From contig NZ_JAKEUO010000014.1 of the NCBI RefSeq assembly GCF_022397915.1, forward strand, positions 88,809-152,808: DNA of 64,000 nucleotides, written 5' to 3'. Position numbers and translations under genes: made by a program. The stretch is from Vibrio sp. Isolate34. GTDB lineage: Bacteria; Pseudomonadota; Gammaproteobacteria; Enterobacterales; Vibrionaceae. The notes under the pieces are model-generated. The model was given only the letters and a program-made list of their open reading frames with translations. It did no database searches and was not told where the DNA came from. This document shows, piece after piece, positions 26,309-35,478 of the stretch. Numbering within the stretch: position 1 is the first letter of the stretch; each line of letters starts with the position of its first letter.

Positions 26309-26393
26309 GCCTCCCCCGCCCTTCTCTCTTACTTCGGTAAGATCCGGGGGAAGGCTTTGAGATAAAGCTTGTACTGCCGGCTTTATCTCAAAG
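26309..26393 (+). other. Structured region downstream of aceA
   Basis: Two structures. First, GCCTCCCCCG pairs with CCGGGGGAAGGC (one bulge), enclosing a CTTAC-TTCG-GTAAG hairpin with a UUCG tetraloop. Second, a 14-bp perfect inverted repeat CTTTGAGATAAAGC/GCTTTATCTCAAAG (26355-26368, 26380-26393) follows. No T-run follows either, so they are not simple terminators. They may protect or end the aceA mRNA or form a small RNA. Confidence 0.6.
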
Positions 26394-26505
26394 TCTAAGA
26401 TTTGTGTTCTACACCACGGTCAGCTAAGCAACATCTGTTTAAGCTAACTGTATTCATATTGTTGAGATTCCTGTTTGTTGATATTTCTTTTGATTGAGAG
26501 TGCCT

Positions 26506-27084
26506 ATGACTTCAATACCTAAACACCTACAAGATGCAAAAACGCTGCTATCAGAAAATGGCTTCGCAACGGGTGATACTTGGTATCACGGTACGTCTTC
26601 AGCCTTACTCGCTTCAATTAAAGGCCAAGGACTGAAACGTTCTGGAGACAAAGCACTCAACGAAGCCGCTTCAAAAACCATGGCAACGATTGGCAATAAC
26701 TACACCGAGTCGGTTGAACCTGTGTTCCTGACTCAGAGTAAAGAGCTGGCGTATTACTGGGCGCAACAAACCGTTCGTGAGCGCAGTGTTCGTTTCGAAG
26801 GGGAAGAACAACCTGTCGTGTTAGAGGTAAACCTGTCTGAAAAACAGCGTGCCAAAGTAAGACCTGATGTGGGTGCGATGAGCCTGTTAATGATGAGTGT
26901 GGGCGAGCAATTCATGGCTCACATGGCTAAGGTTTATCAAGAGAACAACATCGCAGGCCCTGACATTGAGCTTCGCACTGCTGATCGTATGGATTACTTG
27001 AACAAGCTGGGGATGGCTTACATTGATGAAGACATCAGCCGAGCTTGTGTACAAGAGCTAACAGAGCCGGAACTGACCAGTTAA
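26506..27084 (+). CDS. Putative ADP-ribosyltransferase-fold protein
   Basis: 192 residues from ATG 26506 (GAGAG six bases upstream; an in-frame TTG at 26494 is less likely). WYHGTSSALLASIKGQGL near residue 26 has the His-Gly-Thr and I..GL spacing common in ART/KptA-like folds. PVFLTQSKELAYYWAQQ near residue 72 matches the second block, where an aromatic residue stacks on NAD, followed by PVVLEVNLS. The third catalytic residue is not identified. No immunity gene or secretion signal is adjacent. Fold assignment is from motifs only. Confidence 0.5.
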   Translation: MTSIPKHLQDAKTLLSENGFATGDTWYHGTSSALLASIKGQGLKRSGDKALNEAASKTMATIGNNYTESVEPVFLTQSKELAYYWAQQTVRERSVRFEGEEQPVVLEVNLSEKQRAKVRPDVGAMSLLMMSVGEQFMAHMAKVYQENNIAGPDIELRTADRMDYLNKLGMAYIDEDISRACVQELTEPELTS

Positions 27085-27116
27085 TCAGGTTCATTACGTA
27101 AGCACTATTCAGAATA

Positions 27117-27148
27117 AAAAAGGACTCCTAATCTAGGAGACCTTTTTG
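27117..27148. terminator. Bidirectional terminator
   Basis: AAAAAGG-A-CTCCT pairs with AGGAG-A-CCTTTTT, with a single A-A mismatch, between two convergent genes. Confidence 0.82.
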
Positions 27149-27186
27149 TTAGTGGCATTTTAGCGCCATTGAATTAATGCCCTTTA

Positions 27187-29643
27187 TTAGTGAAAATACA
27201 CCAACATCTCGACATCACCCCCTTGCTGCTCTGCACTCAGTAAGAAGTGTATATAGCCTTCTTCTGTTACAGGAATTTGCAGGTACTCATTGCTTCCACG
27301 GTAATCAGACGCGTAGTCATGCTGCCCTGCTGTTGGCCAGTATGAATGGCTGGCGAACAGATCAACGTTACCCGCATTCGACTGTTCGTTTTCCGCATTG
27401 TCGCTCTTATCGTTGAGCCATACTCGCACCTCTTGTACGCCTTCTGGTACATAGACAGCGGCATAACGTCGTTGGTGCACGGTAAGCACTTGAGCCTGAC
27501 CGGATTCCAATACCACAGGAGTTAAATCATCTTGTTGTTGAGTCGGAGGCGTTGGCGTTTCTGTGACTACCGATGCCGTTAGCGACACCTCATTAAAATC
27601 GGTACGCCCCGCAACACTCATGTAGTAACGACCCGACTTGATGTAACCCGAAGGTTCTTTTTCAAACGTCACCACTTCATTGCTGCCATTACCGTATTGG
27701 CTGAATTCAAAGTCGTAGTAATGCGCTGGTTTGTTGTAGCTCATGTAGAGGTCAGCATCACCTTGAGTTTGCCCGTCAATAGACACTTCAAAATGCGTCG
27801 TGTTCTCCGGGATATCAACATAGAACAACTGCTCGCTATACGCCTCGCCACTCAACAACACACTTTGGTTCGCTGCAAGCACTATGGCTTGGTCTGTTGG
27901 TTGCGTAGGTTCAGTGGGTTCAGCCGGCTCTGTGGGATCAATAGGCTCTATTGGTTCACTTGAAACCGAGTCTAACCAACGCTCAAACTCACCATTGTAT
28001 TGCTGTCCTAGCACTTTTACTTGTTGTGCCCATTCGGAGAATTGACCAGTACGAGACAATGCCAGTAAACCTTGCACCTCTTGAGGATGCTCTTCCAGCA
28101 TGAAGCGTACCGCCAAGTACCCCCAACGATATATACGATTGGAGTCATGGGAGTAAGTGGTCGCAAGCACATCCGACAGACTCATCTTCCCGCTGCTAAT
28201 CAAACCAATCGCTGCATCGTAACCTTGCTTGTAATGCATAAATTCGGCAAAGCCCTCTAACCACCACACTACATAGCCATGTGCTAGGTTGTCGTTGAAT
28301 GAGCCATATTGGTTAAAGCGAGCATCGAGATAGTGAGTGTATTCATGCTCTAAATTGAGAATAGAAAGATCATCACCATTGGCGTAGCGATAAGCCACAA
28401 AGCGAGCGACGTTACCGACTTCTGCAGGATTACCCTCTAAATACTGACCGCCATTGTCTGTGGTATTGCCAAACAAGAACGATGAATAATCTATGTAACT
28501 GCCTTTGCTACCAAACACCGCGACTTCAACTCGCTCGTTGTTATCATCAGCGACAGGTTTTTGACCCGTATTCGCGACTTGATGGAAGTCGGCCTCTTTG
28601 GCAGCCAACACATCACAAGCCTCCATCGCTTGTGACTCCGTTAGGTCTTGAGAGCGAATAATCGCAGGTCCTTGGCACTCATAACGATGAGGAAGTACAC
28701 GCGTTGCCAAGTCGCGTTTCGCTTGCTCTAGGTCTAACCCATTCAAACCTTCTGGTGCGAAGTAACTCATCATTTCAACGGCCGCTAGCCATAGCTTATC
28801 GTGCTCGCTGCCCAGTGGGTTTTGCGCCATCACTTGCTGCATAACCCGTATCGCTTTGTCCTTGATCGCTTTATCCGGGCTGGCTAACAAACGGCCTGTT
28901 TCACGCACGGCGTTATAAACCAGAAAGCTTGCATCCGTATCCAACGCCCACGTGTTATCACGAGCAAAAGCCGCCAGCGTTTCGATATGTTGGGTGTGGT
29001 TTGCCATGTAATCGTAGAAATCATCTCGAGCGGCATGCCCTGCCATTGCTCGGAACAGATTATTAAGACCATCGACCCATTGTGAATCCTGCGCTGTTTC
29101 ACGGTTAAAGTGATTCAATGCCGCAAGTTGCGCATCCATGGTCAGTGGAAGTTGCTTAACATTATCAACCATCAACGTCAGGCTTTTCATTGCTCCAACT
29201 TGCTCGCGCCCTTGATCGAGTGCATTAGGGTTCGCAAGAAAAGCATTAATAGATTGAGCGAAGCGCTGGCTTAACGCCTCGGAGAAATCCTGCGCTCGCG
29301 CGTTATAGCGAACGTAATAAGCGGCGCGGACAAATTCACCAAGGTTTTCAAGTTTACGAGCTTGTTCAGCATCACCTCGGTAACGGGCAATTTCTAGGTT
29401 AAGTGCTATTTGAATACGGCTTAGGCTCGCTTCGCTATAGATATTGTTTAACGAACTCTCTTGAGCAGAGAACCAAGCGCCATAGCAACTGTTGTCTGCT
29501 GATGAGACAGCGAGAGCAAGGTCAGACGCCTGCTGAAGATCAAGCACCTCACACTGACTTTGAGCAAAGGAGAAACTGGAAACACTGGCTAGCATGCAAG
29601 CGAGAGCCAAACGATGACGTGGAAATAAACGGCTATGAGACAT
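27187..29643 (-). CDS. Secreted M9 collagenase
   Basis: 818 residues. A signal peptide ends near SFAQ (residue 28). The long helical activator region is followed by the peptidase domain with zinc motif HEYTH at 433-437 and third ligand Glu463 in WWLEGFAE, as in the M9A Vibrio collagenases. A Glu/Pro/Thr linker near 565-590 (repeated EPTEPT units) leads to two PPC-type domains, which help substrate binding and secretion. It degrades collagen outside the cell, a likely virulence or scavenging factor. Confidence 0.93.
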   Translation of the reverse strand: MSHSRLFPRHRLALACMLASVSSFSFAQSQCEVLDLQQASDLALAVSSADNSCYGAWFSAQESSLNNIYSEASLSRIQIALNLEIARYRGDAEQARKLENLGEFVRAAYYVRYNARAQDFSEALSQRFAQSINAFLANPNALDQGREQVGAMKSLTLMVDNVKQLPLTMDAQLAALNHFNRETAQDSQWVDGLNNLFRAMAGHAARDDFYDYMANHTQHIETLAAFARDNTWALDTDASFLVYNAVRETGRLLASPDKAIKDKAIRVMQQVMAQNPLGSEHDKLWLAAVEMMSYFAPEGLNGLDLEQAKRDLATRVLPHRYECQGPAIIRSQDLTESQAMEACDVLAAKEADFHQVANTGQKPVADDNNERVEVAVFGSKGSYIDYSSFLFGNTTDNGGQYLEGNPAEVGNVARFVAYRYANGDDLSILNLEHEYTHYLDARFNQYGSFNDNLAHGYVVWWLEGFAEFMHYKQGYDAAIGLISSGKMSLSDVLATTYSHDSNRIYRWGYLAVRFMLEEHPQEVQGLLALSRTGQFSEWAQQVKVLGQQYNGEFERWLDSVSSEPIEPIDPTEPAEPTEPTQPTDQAIVLAANQSVLLSGEAYSEQLFYVDIPENTTHFEVSIDGQTQGDADLYMSYNKPAHYYDFEFSQYGNGSNEVVTFEKEPSGYIKSGRYYMSVAGRTDFNEVSLTASVVTETPTPPTQQQDDLTPVVLESGQAQVLTVHQRRYAAVYVPEGVQEVRVWLNDKSDNAENEQSNAGNVDLFASHSYWPTAGQHDYASDYRGSNEYLQIPVTEEGYIHFLLSAEQQGGDVEMLVYFH

Positions 29644-30071
29644 ACAAAACTCATTAGTTAATTATATATTTTGGCTCGCCGTTATATTCCTTACGACTAA
29701 CAAGGTGAATTCAGTTGCGTATGATTTATGAGCTTGGTTCAAAAAATAGATATTTTACGTTAATTTATAAATCCAAAGGATTATGCTCAATTGATACAGG
29801 TCAGAATCGGAGCAAGGTTAGGCTCTAAGTGATTGAGAATATTCTAATTTAGCAACTTATAAACTAGTAAATGTTCTGTTGTTAAGGGGGTGCGCAAGTA
29901 GTAAACTTGCGTTCGATTATGCAACTTGTTTTTAAAAACTATAGACACAATTAGAGTTACTCAATCTCAACAAGGTAACTTTATATCAAATAACTTAATA
30001 ACAATTCGTGTCTGGTTAATGAGTGCAAATCCAATAAAAATAATTATATAAACCTAGGCTAGGTTAACACC
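29644..30071. other. Divergent control region between collagenase and luxM
   Basis: 428 AT-rich bases with no gene. It must contain the collagenase and luxM promoters. I looked for a LuxR/HapR-type operator (TTATTGATAA...) and saw none convincing. Confidence 0.5.
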
Positions 30072-31325
30072 ATGGAATTAACGTCGTCTTTAGTCTCACT
30101 GTTGGCTAGCAGTCAGGCTATCGAAAAGAAACAACACGCGCTGATCGAGCTCGTGATCAACACTTATCAGCCACAAGATCGCACTGCGCTTTTCCAAACC
30201 GTCACAGACTACCGTAGACGACTATTGGAATCGTTCTTCCCAGAACATCAACACAAAAGCCTCTCCGTTTTATTTGAATTGATGGACTATCGCGATCTCA
30301 TTCAACGCTATCCAAGTAGCTTATCGACCGAGATGGCATTGCTAGAGGAAGCGGCAGGTCAGTGTTACATGCATTGGCTAGACTTTTGGTGCGAATGCGA
30401 AATTGCTGCTATTAAGGCAAAGTCGCCGCTCGATAATAGTTCACCCTCTGGTATCGACCTGCCGATTAAAGACAGCGCTTACTACAGCGCAATCATTGAT
30501 CAGATAGAAGATGATCAACTTGTGGTACAAACCCCCAGTCACCCACAAGGCATGCCTATCAGTGATGCCATCGCTTTAAGCAATCTTGAGGTTTTCATCA
30601 AGGGTGAAAAATGGTTTGAGATGCTGCCTTTATTACACCTGTCACAGACGGGTAAGCACTTTATTCTGCTCAAACACCCAGACGATGAAGCCTTCCCGAC
30701 ATTAGTCTCTTCCGCATTGATTCAAGATTGGTCAAAAAACGAAACCTGGCTGAGCTACGCCCCGCCGTTCAGCAATGATCACTGGCAATACTGCTTACCA
30801 AATCATGGTTACGATTCACTTTCAGGGTTACAGCTATTCACGCCACCGATATTGTCAAAATGTGATTCTCTGCCAAAATTCGATAATCAGTTTCAGTTAC
30901 AACTATCCGAAACTCGAGCCATATGTGAAGTTCTGCGCTTAACCGTCAGTGGAAATACCCAACAAAAACTCTACTTCCTCTATCTCGCTCAAAAAGAGCT
31001 GATGAGCGTCTTACATCAAGTTGGCTACAAAATTGGCTTCACCATCATTGAACAACCTTTCATGCTTCAGTTTTATCAAGCTATTGACCCAAAAGCGTAT
31101 TTCCATTCGGGATATTGCGAATTGAACGATGACGGCACCACGATTTACCGTGGCTTTTGGAATTTCGAATTGATGGTCAACGTATTTAATGACACCGATT
31201 TTAAAGGCTACAAACGCGCCGTGCGTAACAGCAGAAAGCTTAGCTCAGAAGAAAAATTAAACTCTGTTCAACAACCAGATTATCTGCAACAGCCAAGCTC
31301 GGTAAATAAGGACGAACATGTTTGA
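30072..31325 (+). CDS. luxM: LuxM/AinS-family acyl-homoserine-lactone synthase
   Basis: 417 residues, close to LuxM of V. harveyi and AinS of V. fischeri (~390-400). The conserved C-terminal half contains the FKGYKRAVRNSRKL tail region and QKLYFLYLAQKELMSVLHQVGYKIGFTIIEQPFMLQFY, the acyl-transfer core of this family. The family makes AHL from S-adenosylmethionine and an acyl donor. Which chain length is made here (3-hydroxy-C4 in LuxM, C8 in AinS) cannot be told. It overlaps luxN by 8 bases, so synthase and receptor are coupled. The C-terminal tail is longer than usual. Confidence 0.9.
   Translation: MELTSSLVSLLASSQAIEKKQHALIELVINTYQPQDRTALFQTVTDYRRRLLESFFPEHQHKSLSVLFELMDYRDLIQRYPSSLSTEMALLEEAAGQCYMHWLDFWCECEIAAIKAKSPLDNSSPSGIDLPIKDSAYYSAIIDQIEDDQLVVQTPSHPQGMPISDAIALSNLEVFIKGEKWFEMLPLLHLSQTGKHFILLKHPDDEAFPTLVSSALIQDWSKNETWLSYAPPFSNDHWQYCLPNHGYDSLSGLQLFTPPILSKCDSLPKFDNQFQLQLSETRAICEVLRLTVSGNTQQKLYFLYLAQKELMSVLHQVGYKIGFTIIEQPFMLQFYQAIDPKAYFHSGYCELNDDGTTIYRGFWNFELMVNVFNDTDFKGYKRAVRNSRKLSSEEKLNSVQQPDYLQQPSSVNKDEHV
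30101..30109 (+). promoter_or_regulatory. Candidate Qrr small-RNA pairing site in luxM
   Basis: GTTGGCTAG, codons 10-13 of luxM, is the exact complement of CUAGCCAAC, part of the conserved Qrr core as I recall it. Two bases further on, GTCAGG adds partial pairing potential. In V. harveyi the Qrr RNAs repress luxMN. Match rests on memory of the Qrr sequence. Confidence 0.5.
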
Positions 31326-33969
31326 TTTCGGCTTAGAAGCCATCATCCACGCCAAAGCGATAACGCTTCTTGCGACGGTTGCTGTGGTCGTGATGTGGTT
31401 ACTCTACTATTGCTACCGTCTGAAACTAAAGAGCGAAGCGATCGCAGGTACACACCACGTTCCCTACATCGCCTATTCGGTCTGTATTGTTGCGTGGATA
31501 AGCAGTAATGCTTACTTCCATACTGACTTGTTGCCAGAGCTAGGGCCGTCAGCAGCTGTGTTTGCAGCCAAATTTGCCAACCTCGCCTCTTTCTTTGCGT
31601 TTGCTTTCGCGTATTACTTCTCGTGTCAGCTGGCCGCCGAACAACGCAACGGTAAGGTGCACCTATGGCAACAAGCGATTTTCGTCACCCTAACCGTCTA
31701 CTCCTTGTTTATTAATTTAAGCCCAGGCTTAACCGTTGAAGACGTTATCATTGTTGGTCCAAGTCAGTTTGTAATTGAATTTGGTCCGCACACTTCGTAC
31801 TTCTTCATCGGCATGATCAGCTTTGTAGTACTGACACTAGGCAACCTAGTGGCAATGCGCGCCAACAGCAGCAAGCTCACTCTGACCAAAACCAGCTACA
31901 TGATTGCAGGTATCTTGGTGTTCATGCTGTCTACAGCCACGATCCACCTAGGTATGACTTACTTCTTGCGTGATTTCTCACTGACTTGGCTACCACCAGC
32001 CTTATCTATTAGTGAGATGTTGTTCGTTGGATATGCTCTGCTGACTTCTCGTTTCTACAGCGTGAAATACCTCGCGTACATGAGCCTAAACGCCCTGTTG
32101 GTGTGTGCGATTTTAGTGATACCGTTTGGCGCGATATTCATCCCGCTGACCGAAGATAATCAATGGCTAATCGCAATTCCAATCTGCGCGCTGATCGGCA
32201 TTACTTGGCATGTACTCTACAAACGAGTGAGCCGTTATGCCTCCTTCTTTGTCTACGGGAACAAGAAAACGCCAGTACAGCAAATCCTTGCTTTAGAAGA
32301 AGATTTCAAGCTATCAATTGATGATGCAATGCGTCGTTTGGGTAGCCTACTTCAAATCCCAGAAGACAAACTGCGCCTTGTTAACAGCAACTACAACGAG
32401 ACTTTCTACGAAGACTACCTGTCGACCAACAAGTCTGTTTTAGTGTTCGACGAACTGTCTGAAGAGCTCGATTACACTGCGCCAGCAAAACGTTCGATCA
32501 AGGCACTCTATGAGAAGATGAGTTCAAACAACACCGCCTTAGTGATGCCTCTGTTTGGTCAGGGAAAATCGGTCACGCACTTGTTGGTGTCATCACACAA
32601 GAGTAACGATCAGATGTTCTCTAACGAAGAGATCTCTGCACTACAAACCCTGTTAACTCGCGTGCAAAGTACCATCGAAGCGGATAGACGCATACGCCAA
32701 AGTCGTGCTCTGGCGAACTCCATCGCCCATGAGATGCGTAACCCACTTGCTCAAGTGCAACTGCATTTCGAAGTACTAAAGCAGCACATCGATAACCAAG
32801 CGCCAGCGAAACAGATCCTACTTGATATCGAGAACGGACAAGCTGCGATCCAACGTGGTAGACAGTTGATTGATATCATTTTGCGTGAGGTCAGTGACAG
32901 CTCACCTGAGCATGGGCCTGTCACTATGACCTCAATCCATAAGGCCGTGGATCAAGCGGTCAGTCATTATGGTTTTGAGAACGAAAAGATCATTGAACGA
33001 ATTCGCTTACCACAACACGCTGATTTTGTGGCAAAGCTGAACGAGACCTTGTTTAACTTCGTTATCTTTAACCTGATTCGTAACGCCATCTATTACTTTG
33101 ATTCGTATCCAGACAGCCAAATCGAAATCAGCACCAAAACTGGCTCTTACGAGAACGTGCTCGTTTTCAGAGATACGGGCCCAGGGATTGATGAGACCAT
33201 CGCCCATAAGATCTTCGATGACTTTTTCTCTTACCAAAAGAGTGGCGGTAGCGGCTTAGGTTTAGGTTATTGCCAACGTGTGATGCGTTCATTTGGTGGC
33301 AGAGTCGAGTGCAAATCCAAGCTTGGTGAGTTTACAGAATTCCACCTGTACTTTCCTGTTGTGCCAAATGCGCCAAAAGCGGATGACCTGCGTACGCCTT
33401 ACTTCAACGATTGGAAACACAATCAACCGACGGAAGATCAAGCCGAAGCAGAGTCGCAACCAGAGAACTCAACACCAAGTGCTGATAACGCTTCTGAACC
33501 AGCACCTACAACTGCACCCAAAACTGAGCCAGAAAAGACGCAACCAACAAATCCACCAGCATCAAACCACATTGCACCAACCGTGCTGATCGTGGACGAC
33601 AAAGAGGTACAACGCACACTTGTTCAGATGTATTTGAGCAGGCTCGGCGTAAACAGCTTACAAGCCAAGAACGGTGAGAATGCGGTTGAACTGTTTAGAA
33701 CTCATCAAGTTGATTTGATTCTCATGGATGTACAAATGCCAGTCATGAACGGCTTTGACGCAAGCCAGATCATCAAGGCACGCTCACCTAATACGCCAAT
33801 CATCGCGCTTTCTGGTGAATCAGGGCAACGTGAGTTAGACATGATCAATCAGTTAATGGATGGTCGCCTAGAAAAGCCAACGTCATTGGATGCGCTTCAA
33901 CATGTACTCGATAACTGGTTGAAGCAAGGCAAAACATCCAACGCTTCTAAGCAAGCAGAAAGCGAGTAG
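31318..33969 (+). CDS. luxN: LuxN hybrid sensor kinase, AHL receptor
   Basis: 883 residues. The first ~285 form about nine membrane helices, the AHL sensor. The HisKA box SIAHEMRNPLAQVQ has its histidine at residue 471, the same number as in V. harveyi LuxN. ATPase boxes include NLIRNAIYYF, DTGPGIDE and GGSGLGLGYCQRVM. After a Pro/Glu/Thr-rich linker (~705-755) comes a receiver domain with phosphoacceptor Asp804 in LILMDVQMPVMNGF. Without AHL it should phosphorylate the LuxU-LuxO pathway; with AHL it acts as phosphatase. The linker is longer than in V. harveyi (849 residues). Confidence 0.93.
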   Translation: MFDFGLEAIIHAKAITLLATVAVVVMWLLYYCYRLKLKSEAIAGTHHVPYIAYSVCIVAWISSNAYFHTDLLPELGPSAAVFAAKFANLASFFAFAFAYYFSCQLAAEQRNGKVHLWQQAIFVTLTVYSLFINLSPGLTVEDVIIVGPSQFVIEFGPHTSYFFIGMISFVVLTLGNLVAMRANSSKLTLTKTSYMIAGILVFMLSTATIHLGMTYFLRDFSLTWLPPALSISEMLFVGYALLTSRFYSVKYLAYMSLNALLVCAILVIPFGAIFIPLTEDNQWLIAIPICALIGITWHVLYKRVSRYASFFVYGNKKTPVQQILALEEDFKLSIDDAMRRLGSLLQIPEDKLRLVNSNYNETFYEDYLSTNKSVLVFDELSEELDYTAPAKRSIKALYEKMSSNNTALVMPLFGQGKSVTHLLVSSHKSNDQMFSNEEISALQTLLTRVQSTIEADRRIRQSRALANSIAHEMRNPLAQVQLHFEVLKQHIDNQAPAKQILLDIENGQAAIQRGRQLIDIILREVSDSSPEHGPVTMTSIHKAVDQAVSHYGFENEKIIERIRLPQHADFVAKLNETLFNFVIFNLIRNAIYYFDSYPDSQIEISTKTGSYENVLVFRDTGPGIDETIAHKIFDDFFSYQKSGGSGLGLGYCQRVMRSFGGRVECKSKLGEFTEFHLYFPVVPNAPKADDLRTPYFNDWKHNQPTEDQAEAESQPENSTPSADNASEPAPTTAPKTEPEKTQPTNPPASNHIAPTVLIVDDKEVQRTLVQMYLSRLGVNSLQAKNGENAVELFRTHQVDLILMDVQMPVMNGFDASQIIKARSPNTPIIALSGESGQRELDMINQLMDGRLEKPTSLDALQHVLDNWLKQGKTSNASKQAESE

Positions 33970-34386
33970 CGACTCGCAAGTGATGATTTTGTATTGGTAT
34001 GCCGCACAGGCCACCCACTCGCCAACACATTATTGAAAAGTGACCAGCAAGAACCTTTGCAAATAGCGAGCTTGGTCGTCAGTGATTGGAACGACAATAT
34101 TGCCTTAGCACCGAACGTGTTAGCCGATGTCGGTATCAATACTGAGGTCAAAATACGTTCGACGTACTTACACAGTTTATTGTCTATAGTGAAGCAGAGC
34201 GACGTGTTATTCCCATGCTCAAAACTACTGGCCAATTCGCTTTCAGATGAATTTTCCTTTGTGCAGTTTCCTCACATGCCCAACATGCCAAATGGCGATA
34301 TTGGCATGACTATAGGGCGTAAACATCGCAATCAACCGAAAATGCGCTGTTTAGAATCGTGTATCGAAGAGGTATTCAGAGGTTAG
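33970..34386 (+). pseudogene. 5'-truncated LysR-family regulator remnant
   Basis: Directly after the luxN stop, in the same frame, the sequence reads like the second half of a LysR substrate-binding domain: LASDDFVLVCRTGHPLAN, then NIALAPNVLADVGINTEVKIRSTYLHSLLSIVKQSDVLFPCSKLLA, ending at TAG 34384. The DNA-binding half is absent. A short internal ATG-start frame at 33994 exists, but a domain fragment would have no regulatory role. It suggests that luxMN insertion or a deletion removed the 5' half. Confidence 0.82.
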
Positions 34387-34422
34387 TTACTGCAGCTCTG
34401 AAAGTGTAAAACAAAGCTAGCC

Positions 34423-35349
34423 TTACTGATGATTAGCCTCTGCCATTGCCGTTTCAATCAAATCCAACAGCCATTTGTATTTGGCTGAGTGCTGGTTTTT
34501 CTTATGAAGATAAGCGAATACCTCCATCTCCTCGGTTCCCTCTTCCAGTCCCTCAATCACGATTGAGCGTAATACCCCTTTGTGTTGTTCAATCACCGGA
34601 GGCATGCAAGGGGCGATATTATTGGAATGCTTGATCGTTTCGATTAACCCGACAATAGAAGTCGTTCGCAGTGCCATGTTAATTGTCTTACCTTGGCTCA
34701 ACACTTCCTCTTCCAACCGTGAATGTTTGTTTTGATCGAAATAAGCGAGGTCAACGTGAGCAAATGGAAACGACAACAAATCATCAATCGTAGCGATGGA
34801 TGCCTTGAAAGGATGATCTTCTCTTACTGCCAATACAAACTTTAAGTTCACGATAGGGACGGCAATGATCTCAGCAGGCAAATTCTTAGCTTCGAAATGA
34901 ATGACAAAATCAATCTCGTCACTCTTAAGCCTTTCTAAAGAGTTTTGGGAACTCGTATGGCTGATCAATCTTGAAAGTGGACTTTCTACTGATAGCTGAT
35001 GAAACAGAGCCGGAGTCAACCAAGGCAGAACATGAGGATTCGCCTCAATCTTAAAATCTTCACTGAGGTCCGCGGGATTAAACTGTTTTCCTTCTTCTAT
35101 CGCCGTAACCAATCCGTCCAATAGCGGGAAAACGCGCTGATAAAGATCGTCCGAATAAGGCGTCGGTAAAAACTGCTGATGAGACAGCACAAACAATTCT
35201 TCACCTAAGGATTCCTTAAGCTTCTTGATGCTTTGACTAACCGCTGGTGTCGAGACAAACAACTTCTCAGCCGCTTTTCTCAAGCTCTTCTCCTGATACA
35301 CCACCACAAACACTTTCAATAAGTTCAGATCGACATTGTTCAGTTTCAC
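34423..35349 (-). CDS. LysR-family transcriptional regulator
   Basis: 308 residues. N-terminal helix-turn-helix EKSLRKAAEKLFVSTPAVSQSIKKLKESLGEELF (residues ~19-52), then the effector domain. It is divergent from the outer-membrane protein gene at 35479 (129 bases between), so it likely controls that gene and possibly the broken DUF1254 gene after it. Effector unknown. Confidence 0.88.
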   Translation of the reverse strand: MKLNNVDLNLLKVFVVVYQEKSLRKAAEKLFVSTPAVSQSIKKLKESLGEELFVLSHQQFLPTPYSDDLYQRVFPLLDGLVTAIEEGKQFNPADLSEDFKIEANPHVLPWLTPALFHQLSVESPLSRLISHTSSQNSLERLKSDEIDFVIHFEAKNLPAEIIAVPIVNLKFVLAVREDHPFKASIATIDDLLSFPFAHVDLAYFDQNKHSRLEEEVLSQGKTINMALRTTSIVGLIETIKHSNNIAPCMPPVIEQHKGVLRSIVIEGLEEGTEEMEVFAYLHKKNQHSAKYKWLLDLIETAMAEANHQ

Positions 35350-35478
35350 GGGACACCATAAATCATTGCTTAACGAATGGTTAAGTTTATATGAATTAAC
35401 TTAACAAAGTCCACTTTGTATAGTTATCCCACCTTCACGAAGTACACGGATGTAGAGAGATAACTCTATGAGGCAGCT

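Noticed and set aside
29644..30071. LuxR/HapR operator upstream of luxM
   Set aside because: No inverted TTATTGATAA-type element was found by eye; only AT-rich sequence.
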